Below are positions 58,622 through 64,000 of a stretch of 64,000 nucleotides of DNA, piece by piece. Every line of letters begins with the position of its first letter. Position 1 is the stretch's first letter. The translations under genes and the position numbers were made by a program. The stretch is from Ktedonosporobacter rubrisoli. Lineage in GTDB: Bacteria; Chloroflexota; Ktedonobacteria; Ktedonobacterales; Ktedonobacteraceae. The notes beneath the pieces were generated by a model. It made no database searches. It saw only the letters and a program-made list of their open reading frames with translations, and was not told the DNA's origin. The stretch is taken from positions 6,758,001 through 6,822,000 of the forward strand of contig NZ_CP035758.1 of assembly GCF_004208415.1 (NCBI RefSeq). Reading direction: 5' to 3'.

Positions 58622-60622
58622 ATGAATGAGAAAATCCAATCGGTACTCAATTCGCTTCCCCATCAGCCCGGCATCTACCTGATGAAGGATGCCCAGGGAA
58701 CCATTATCTATGTGGGCAAAGCGATCTCGCTCTATAACCGCGTGCGCTCATACTTTCAGGAGTCCACGGATCTCAGTCCTAAGAACCGTAGCATGGTCTC
58801 CCGCATTGACGATATCGAATTTCTCGTCGTCAAAAACGAAGTCGAGGCCCTGGTTCTAGAGAGCAACTATATCAAGCAGTACCGCCCGAAATATAACGTT
58901 TTACTGCGCGATGATAAAAATTATCCCTATATCAAAGTCTCGCTAAGCGAAGATTTCCCACGCATCTATCGCGTCCGCAGCTTCCACCGGGACGGCAATC
59001 GCTACTTTGGTCCCTACACAGACTCAGGGGCCGTCGATGCTACCCTTGATCTGCTCAACAAGCTCTTTGCCTTTCGCACCTGCCGCTATGATGCCAGCAA
59101 CTGGGCGCCGCCGCGCCAGGGCGAGCCGCAGGCGGGCTGGAAGCAAAAGCTGCTCTCCCGTCCCTGCACGCAATACTATATCCATCGTTGCGTCGCCCCT
59201 TGCGTCGGTTATGCCTCGCGCGAAGAATATAACGCAATCATTCAGCAAGTTATCCTCTTCCTCGAAGGCAAGCATGAAGAGGTGCTTAAAGAGCTGCAGG
59301 CCCGCATGGAACGCGCCGCCGAAGAGCTCAATTTCGAGGAGGCCGCGCGCCTTCGCGACCGCATTCAAGCAGTTGAGCGCATCCAGGAAAAGCAGCGCAT
59401 CATCAATACCGAGGGTCAGGACGATCAGGACGTTATCGCGCTGGCCAGCGGAGATGACGAAACCTGCGCCCAGGTCTTCTTTTTCCGCAGCGGCAAGCTG
59501 GTTGGGCGCGAATACTTCATTCTGCAGGGTACACGCGAGAGCAGCCCGGGCGAGATTATGCAATCCTTCCTGCAGCAATTCTACGAGAGCTCGCCCCATG
59601 TTCCAGCCGAGATTATCGTTGAGGCCGAGCCCGATGATCGCAGCATGATCCAGAACTGGCTCAAGGAGAAGCGCAAAGGGACCAGTGCCGCACGCGCCAA
59701 TGCTGGCATCACGATCAGCGCACCCAAACGAGGCGACAAGCTGCGCCTTGTCGAAATGGTCAAGCAAAACGCGCAACAGGTACTGGAACAGCAGCGCATT
59801 AAATGGCTTACCGATAGCCAGAAAACGCAGCTGGCCTTGGAAGAACTACAGGAAGCGCTCAATCTGGCCAGTCCTCCCCAGCGCATCGAATGCTACGATA
59901 TCTCCAACACCCAGGGAACAAACTCGGTGGGGGCTATGGTAGTTTTTGAGGGCGGGCGCCCAAAGAATAGCGAGTACCGCCGCTTTAAAATCAAGACAGT
60001 CGAAGGCCCTAACGACTTTGCCAGCCATCAGGAAGTCTTGCGCCGCCGCTTTCGCAAGGCAGCCAGCGTGCTCGATCAGAATACCAGCATGCCCAATGAA
60101 GCCGAACTTCTGGAGGAAGAGGCCGAGGCGCAGCAGGATAACGGAGATAGCGAGGCGAAGCCTGCCGCGCGCTTCGATCATGAGTGGGCCTTGCCCGATC
60201 TCGTGATTATCGACGGCGGCAAAGGCCAGTTAAGCGCCGCCATGGAGGTGATGCAAGAATTGCACCTCGATATTCCGACAGTTGGGCTGGCCAAAGAGAA
60301 CGAAGAGATTTTCGTGCCAGGCTCGCCTGACCCGATTATCCTACCGCGCACCTCGCAGGGACTCTACATGGTCCAGCGCATTCGCGATGAGGCGCACCGC
60401 TTTGGTATTACTTATCATCGCAAACTGCGCTCCGATCGCGCATTCAAATCCGTGCTCGACGAGATACCAGGCATTGGCCCTAGACGCAAGCAAGCCCTCA
60501 TGAAACACTTTGGCTCCGTGCGCGCAATCAGCAGCGCCAGCCTCGACGATCTGGCCGCCCTTGACGGCATGAACCGGGCCGCCGCTGAGAAAGTTAAAGA
60601 GTATATCGGTCGCCTGGAATAA
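58622..60622 (+). CDS. uvrC: Excinuclease ABC subunit C (UvrC)
   Basis: This 666-residue protein has all UvrC parts. The GIY-YIG nuclease is at the N-terminus (PGIYLMKDAQGTIIYVGKA), which makes the 3' incision. A cysteine-containing middle and the UVR motif (ELNFEEAARLRDRI) for UvrB contact follow. The RNase H-like nuclease for the 5' incision has YDISNTQGTNSVGAM and DLVIIDGGKGQL. A C-terminal helix-hairpin-helix (IPGIGPRRKQALMKHFG) ends the protein. An acidic insertion of about 25 residues is present near 490-515. AAGG lies 11 bases before ATG 58622; ATG 58598 is an alternative. It works in nucleotide excision repair. Confidence 0.96.
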   Translation: MNEKIQSVLNSLPHQPGIYLMKDAQGTIIYVGKAISLYNRVRSYFQESTDLSPKNRSMVSRIDDIEFLVVKNEVEALVLESNYIKQYRPKYNVLLRDDKNYPYIKVSLSEDFPRIYRVRSFHRDGNRYFGPYTDSGAVDATLDLLNKLFAFRTCRYDASNWAPPRQGEPQAGWKQKLLSRPCTQYYIHRCVAPCVGYASREEYNAIIQQVILFLEGKHEEVLKELQARMERAAEELNFEEAARLRDRIQAVERIQEKQRIINTEGQDDQDVIALASGDDETCAQVFFFRSGKLVGREYFILQGTRESSPGEIMQSFLQQFYESSPHVPAEIIVEAEPDDRSMIQNWLKEKRKGTSAARANAGITISAPKRGDKLRLVEMVKQNAQQVLEQQRIKWLTDSQKTQLALEELQEALNLASPPQRIECYDISNTQGTNSVGAMVVFEGGRPKNSEYRRFKIKTVEGPNDFASHQEVLRRRFRKAASVLDQNTSMPNEAELLEEEAEAQQDNGDSEAKPAARFDHEWALPDLVIIDGGKGQLSAAMEVMQELHLDIPTVGLAKENEEIFVPGSPDPIILPRTSQGLYMVQRIRDEAHRFGITYHRKLRSDRAFKSVLDEIPGIGPRRKQALMKHFGSVRAISSASLDDLAALDGMNRAAAEKVKEYIGRLE

Positions 60623-60685
60623 ATCGCACATCATACCATGTTATGATATATGAACGATACGAGTGCTAGCAGTCAGGCACTACGA

Positions 60686-60715
60686 TTGACAACCCAGCCT
60701 ATTCACTACTATACT
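60686..60715 (+). promoter_or_regulatory. Sigma-70-type promoter of the FmdB-like gene
   Basis: TTGACA (60686-60691) and TATACT (60710-60715) are 18 bases apart. The leader to the ATG at 60826 is about 100 bases. Confidence 0.65.
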
Positions 60716-60825
60716 ATATGTATCAGGCGGCCGCAGGGTCGTCTACTTTCTGCACGTACAAGCTATATCGTAGGGAGGCACACCACAGACAGGTGTACCT
60801 GACTATTTTAAGAGGTGATTGGTAG

Positions 60826-61149
60826 ATGCCAACATACGAGTATCTCTGTCAGACATGTAATCATCGTTTCGAGACATGGCAGAAAATGTCCGACGAGCCT
60901 TTAACCGTCTGTCCCGAATGTGGGTCACATATTCGCCGCGTCCTCTATCCCGCAGGCATCGTCTTTAAGGGCCACGGCTTCTATAAAACCGACCATGGTA
61001 ATGGAGCGCTACCAGCCGGCGAGGGCAAGAAGAGCGAGAGCGCTAGCGCTAGCAGCGAGACGTCCACTGCCAGTGAAAGCAAAGCCTCCTCCAACGGGGC
61101 CAGCGAAAAGAGCACGGGTAGCGAATCCAAGACGACTTCCGCAGCTTGA
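60826..61149 (+). CDS. FmdB-type zinc-ribbon protein
   Basis: This 107-residue protein starts with the FmdB zinc ribbon MPTYEYLCQTCNHRFE and CPECGS, followed by a short GHGFYKTD motif typical of the family. The last 40 residues are a low-complexity Ser/Ala/Glu/Lys tail. These small proteins are thought to be regulators or nucleic-acid binders; the role is not settled. AAGAGGTGAT precedes the ATG. The downstream gene starts 47 bases later on the same strand, so they are probably cotranscribed. Confidence 0.9.
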   Translation: MPTYEYLCQTCNHRFETWQKMSDEPLTVCPECGSHIRRVLYPAGIVFKGHGFYKTDHGNGALPAGEGKKSESASASSETSTASESKASSNGASEKSTGSESKTTSAA

Positions 61150-61196
61150 GGGCAGGCAAGCTCAAGTCTATAGAAATACTGCCGGGAGAAAGAGTT

Positions 61197-61409
61197 ATGG
61201 CAGAGTCAGGTTTTGCCGCCATACAAAGATCACAGATTGAAATCACGATAGGCGAACTTCTGCTCTCATCCGACTACTATATGCGCGAGAGCATCGTAGA
61301 GCGACTGCGCCATATGATCGCACACGCAGACCCAAGTCTGGATATTAGCAAACTTAGCGAGGCGGCCCGCGAAGAGCTAGTGGAAGTTGGCCTGCTCCCA
61401 GAGCAATAA
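61197..61409 (+). CDS. Small hypothetical protein
   Basis: This 70-residue protein is predicted to be helical and has no recognisable domain (MAESGFAAIQRSQIEITIGE, then LSSDYYMRESIVERLRHM). GGGAG lies 9 bases before the ATG at 61197; an upstream in-frame start at 61146 is not needed. It sits between the FmdB-like gene and a strong terminator, so it is likely the second gene of a two-gene operon. Function unknown. Confidence 0.7.
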   Translation: MAESGFAAIQRSQIEITIGELLLSSDYYMRESIVERLRHMIAHADPSLDISKLSEAAREELVEVGLLPEQ

Positions 61410-61448
61410 TCAGGTCTCTCTATGTTCATCAAGCCTGTATATCAGGAA

Positions 61449-61505
61449 GATGGGCCAGGATAGGATATGCGAGAACGTATCCTGCCCTGGCCCATCTTCC
61501 TTTTG
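61449..61505 (+). terminator. Intrinsic terminator after the FmdB operon
   Basis: GATGGGCCAGG and CCTGGCCCATC form an 11-bp outer stem, with a further inner AGGATA..TATCCT stem, followed by TTCCTTTTG. Confidence 0.9.
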
Positions 61506-61666
61506 CAGAATCTTTTCTGAATAAATTCTCACAAAAAGCAATAGAACCTACCAAATATTCCTACATAGCGCCCGCCTGCATCTCTACTCAGGCCCATACA
61601 GTGTATACTGATTACACAATCTCTAACGAAAACGTTAGAAAGGACGCCAGACGTAGAGGGAGACAT

Positions 61667-62491
61667 ATGGTCATGCAGGTCCAACATGGACAATCGCAGG
61701 AAGAGGTAATTGAGGCTTTACAGCATGAGGTAGATGAGCTGAGGGCGGCTAACCGCTCGTTACAGGATCAGTTAGCACGTAAAGAACGCTTTACCGCCAT
61801 GATCGCCCACGAGTTGCGAGGCCCACTTTCACCAATCATCAATTATGCACAGATCTTGACACGCAACCTTGGAATAGCTAAAGATGATCCTAAAAAAGCC
61901 AGTTCGCGCGGCGAGGCAACCCAAAGGCAGCTCAATATTATCATCAGCCAGGCTCGGCGTCTCGCACGCCTTGTCAACGACCTGCTTGACTCTTCTCATC
62001 TTACCTCAGGCCAGTTTACGTTACTACGCGCCGAATGTGATATCACGAAGCTGGCCCGCGAAGCTGTAGAATATCTACGCCCGGTCGCTCCTTATCATGA
62101 ATTTTCCGTAGAGGCTCCCGAGACTCCTATCATCGGCAATTGGGATAGTGGACGCTTGCAACAGGCCCTGGGAAATCTGCTGGATAACGCGATTAAGTAT
62201 TCAGATGAGGGAACGGTAATTACTCTGCGCATCCGGCCTACAGAGGAGGGAGTGCGCATCAGCGTCCATAATCAAGGCGCTAGCATCCCATCGACTGATA
62301 TCGCCCAACTCTTCCACCCCTACACACGTGTGCAGGCTACAAGCGGAGCACGGCAGGGATATGGCCTGGGACTCTACATAACCAAGTCGATCATCGAGGC
62401 TCACGGCGGCAAGTTGCGCCTGGAACCCCATACGGAAGAACATACCCAGCAAGGCACGACTTTCTCCTTTGACCTGCCCCTACAACCATAA
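61667..62491 (+). CDS. Soluble sensor histidine kinase
   Basis: This 274-residue protein has a short N-terminal coiled coil (about 10-45) and a complete kinase core: H box FTAMIAHELRGPLSPI, N box NLLDNAIKYS, G1-like SVHNQGASIP, F box LFHPYTR and G2 GYGLGLYI. There is no membrane helix, PAS or GAF domain, so it must receive signals through partners or the coiled coil. No response regulator is adjacent. GAGGGAG before the ATG at 61667 fixes the start. An inverted repeat TCTAACG-AAAA-CGTTAGA at 61622-61639 lies in its leader. Confidence 0.9.
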   Translation: MVMQVQHGQSQEEVIEALQHEVDELRAANRSLQDQLARKERFTAMIAHELRGPLSPIINYAQILTRNLGIAKDDPKKASSRGEATQRQLNIIISQARRLARLVNDLLDSSHLTSGQFTLLRAECDITKLAREAVEYLRPVAPYHEFSVEAPETPIIGNWDSGRLQQALGNLLDNAIKYSDEGTVITLRIRPTEEGVRISVHNQGASIPSTDIAQLFHPYTRVQATSGARQGYGLGLYITKSIIEAHGGKLRLEPHTEEHTQQGTTFSFDLPLQP

Positions 62492-63030
62492 GGTCCGCTG
62501 CATCTGAGCTGTACCCCTGTAGAAACTGACAGGTAGCATCCAGATAATTTGCTCTGCCTCAGAAACTGTCTAAACTGGCGGTGCGAGATGCGCCGGTCGA
62601 GACTATACTTACCATTGTGCAGAGGAACTCACCGGTATGAGATCCTACGACAGATCTACGTTGTTTGTGGAACCCGGCGTATGATCTGGAGCATTGATCA
62701 TCCACTCTACGCTACATGCGTTGTCCGCGAGCGAGGCGACACGATGAGGCATGTGGCATAGGGCAATGATCAGGGGAGGCCATTGGGCATGGCCTCTCTG
62801 GTACCCCATACCGGTGCGTTAGCACCTGATTATTGTAGACAAGCACGCGGCCGCGGCAAGCTACACTAGTCAGCTCTGGTCGGCGCACTTCCAGGTGCGC
62901 CTATACGCAGTCATGCGTTTTGTAAGAGGATGTTGGCAAGCATAAGCTCGCGTTTCGGACAGCTACGGCGCTAATAGCCTGCGCGAAACAATTGCAGGGC
63001 TTGCCCTACTCTGAGCAAGGAGCGTTTATC
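62492..63030. other. Intergenic region with hairpins
   Basis: A 57-codon frame (62591-62761, starting MRRSRLYLPL) is open but has no clear SD or family, and I do not call it a gene. It is followed by a hairpin GAGGCCAT-tgggc-ATGGCCTC (62776-62796) without a T-run. A second hairpin GGCGCAC..GTGCGCC lies near 62881-62900. The hairpin after the frame keeps open the chance of a small gene or RNA. Confidence 0.4.
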
Positions 63031-63324
63031 ATGGCGCAATGGGCCTACAAAGTTGTCTATATTGATTATCGAGGACGTATCTCCTGTGAGGGCAATGAGA
63101 CGCTGATCAACAATGAGCGGCGCAGCACATTTGCCCGACGCTACCTCAATAGCCTGGGTAAAGATGAGTGGGAACTGGTGAGCATTCAACCGCTGACCTC
63201 TAATTCCGCCTACTACATCTTCAAACGGCCAGCCCGAGAAGGCGACTTCGCGGATACAACAACGACTGAGACCAAACAGGCACAGCCGACAGAGGGTAGT
63301 GGTCCAACTGTAGAGACGGCCTAA
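63031..63324 (+). CDS. DUF4177-like small protein
   Basis: This 97-residue protein has the pattern of the DUF4177 family: YKVVYIDYRGRI at the start, LNSLGKDEWELVSIQPL in the middle and YYIFKRPA near the end. A polar Thr/Glu/Gln tail follows. The family is small and of unknown function. AAGGAGCG precedes the ATG at 63031. It is a single gene, convergent with the last gene of the window, with a bidirectional terminator between them. Confidence 0.8.
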   Translation: MAQWAYKVVYIDYRGRISCEGNETLINNERRSTFARRYLNSLGKDEWELVSIQPLTSNSAYYIFKRPAREGDFADTTTTETKQAQPTEGSGPTVETA

Positions 63325-63467
63325 GTTCAGGCTCGACTATAGACAGAGAAAAGACTGATTTCTGTCTGAGCATGGGGAAGCCTTGCGTTCGGCCCGCCCT
63401 ACGCGCGCAATAGAGCCAGCGCTGCACGCAAGGCAACTAAGCTCAAGCCTTTCACCAACTTCGCAAC

Positions 63468-63505
63468 AAAAAAAGCTGCGCGCTCCTCAGCGGCTACAGC
63501 TTTTT
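63468..63505. terminator. Bidirectional terminator
   Basis: AAAAAGCTG and CAGCTTTTT form a stem with an inner CGCT..AGCG pairing and A/T runs on both sides, so it can stop transcription from either direction. Confidence 0.8.
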
Positions 63506-63532
63506 CTCCTGCTACGTCACATGTCAGGCCCT

Positions 63533-64000
63533 CTATGAGGGGGATATACTGGCCGGTAGCTCAAATTGCTCAAACATAGCTTCCCACACTTCTTGATTCT
63601 CCAGGCGCTCACGAGGATTGGCGACGCGGGCATTAATCGAGTCGAAGATACAACTGAGCAAGCGCTGTAGCACGATCGAAGCCTGATCGTAAAAGGCCTC
63701 AGCCTTTTGCATATCTCCGCTCAGTACCTCACGACAAAGGGCAGCAAAATGTTCAACATCGATATGATTTTGCTCAACTCTGAACTCATAAGTTCCCATA
63801 TGATTGAGATTCTCGCTGAACATTAAGGAGCGCAAGGTATTGGGTCCCAATTCGCGGCCATTCGTCCGATAGGTCTCGGCCAGGGCATCCATGGTCCAGT
63901 TAACAAATTCAACAAGGGCCGGCAATTGCTCCATCGGCGTCTCACGCTTAGCCCATTCCTGCTCCATGCGGCTCAGCAGATTGAAGAGTTCGAAGTTTTC
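63533..64000 (-). CDS. Hypothetical helical protein, partial at the right edge
   Basis: The frame is open from the right edge (64000) to the stop at 63533, 155 codons. An internal ATG at 63967 would give 144 residues, but the codons upstream of it (ENFELFNLLSR) look like ordinary protein, so the start probably lies outside the window. The product is rich in helix-forming residues (VNWTMDALAETYRTNG, then VLQRLLSCIFDSINARV). I see no known motif or membrane segment. It converges with the DUF4177-like gene. Confidence 0.7.
   Translation of the reverse strand, partial: ENFELFNLLSRMEQEWAKRETPMEQLPALVEFVNWTMDALAETYRTNGRELGPNTLRSLMFSENLNHMGTYEFRVEQNHIDVEHFAALCREVLSGDMQKAEAFYDQASIVLQRLLSCIFDSINARVANPRERLENQEVWEAMFEQFELPASISPS

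Noticed and set aside
59024..59776. 250-codon open frame on the minus strand
   Set aside because: It is antisense to uvrC and has no motif or ribosome site.
62591..62761. 57-codon open frame followed by a hairpin
   Set aside because: No ribosome site, no recognisable composition and no family. It is mentioned only in the description of the gap.

Overview
The window looks like the chromosome of a Ktedonobacteria-type Chloroflexota bacterium. This is an inference from gene content and style: ECF sigma factors paired with odd membrane partners, HEAT, WD40 and FHA proteins, a PknB-type kinase with a PASTA module, several small lineage-type proteins, mixed SD-led and weakly led starts, and a GC content that looks near 50-55 % in core genes and lower in accessory ones. 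I saw no rRNA or tRNA gene, no transposase and no CRISPR array.

Layout. 1-3440 is a small-gene accessory region: a response regulator with two small paralogous proteins, two tandem XRE regulators, an iteron-like 17-bp repeat array, and an excisionase-like gene between inverted repeats. 3441-9405 holds a CopC-CopD-YtkA fusion and a TetR-controlled EmrAB-like efflux operon. 9538-11723 has a methyltransferase and a HEAT protein. 11981-17094 is accessory island 1: an HNH endonuclease, a TIR-NB-ARC-TPR protein and two near-duplicate HTH-ABM proteins. 17183-24442 carries a third small paralog behind a regulated leader, a TMEM175-type channel, an S41 protease, a GT4 glycosyltransferase, a MarR regulator and an ECF sigma/WD40 membrane pair. 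24574-29690 has a DUF4097 protein, a second ECF sigma paired with a HEAT membrane protein, and an MFS exporter. 29773-40297 is mixed metabolism and envelope: transglutaminase-like, FHA, MBL-fold, zinc ribbon, KAS III, GNAT, PAP2, methyltransferase and thioesterase genes. 40359-47042 contains ftsH, a PknB-like kinase whose PASTA half is out of frame, and selB. 47186-58303 is accessory island 2. 58622-64000 returns to ordinary genes: uvrC, an FmdB-type zinc ribbon, a histidine kinase and a DUF4177-like protein.

The strongest candidate for an undescribed system is island 2. Seven genes lie on the minus strand with gaps of 9 to 123 bases. In transcription order they are SIR2-like-TIR, SIR2-like-TIR, SIR2-like-coiled coil, STAND NTPase, STAND-TPR NTPase, a radical SAM/SPASM protein and a ROK-family protein. 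The architecture suggests NTP-switch sensors controlling NAD-consuming effectors, as in Avs, Thoeris and DSR immunity, combined here with a peptide-modifying type of radical SAM enzyme. In all three SIR2-like domains the expected catalytic His position is Phe, so the TIR domains would have to be the active effectors. Island 1 repeats the TIR plus STAND theme in one polypeptide, next to duplicated HTH-ABM proteins.

Another clear anomaly is the kinase/PASTA pair at 42752-44703. The sequence between them reads as a normal Pro/Gln/Tyr-rich linker in the PASTA frame, so one base appears to be missing near 43750.
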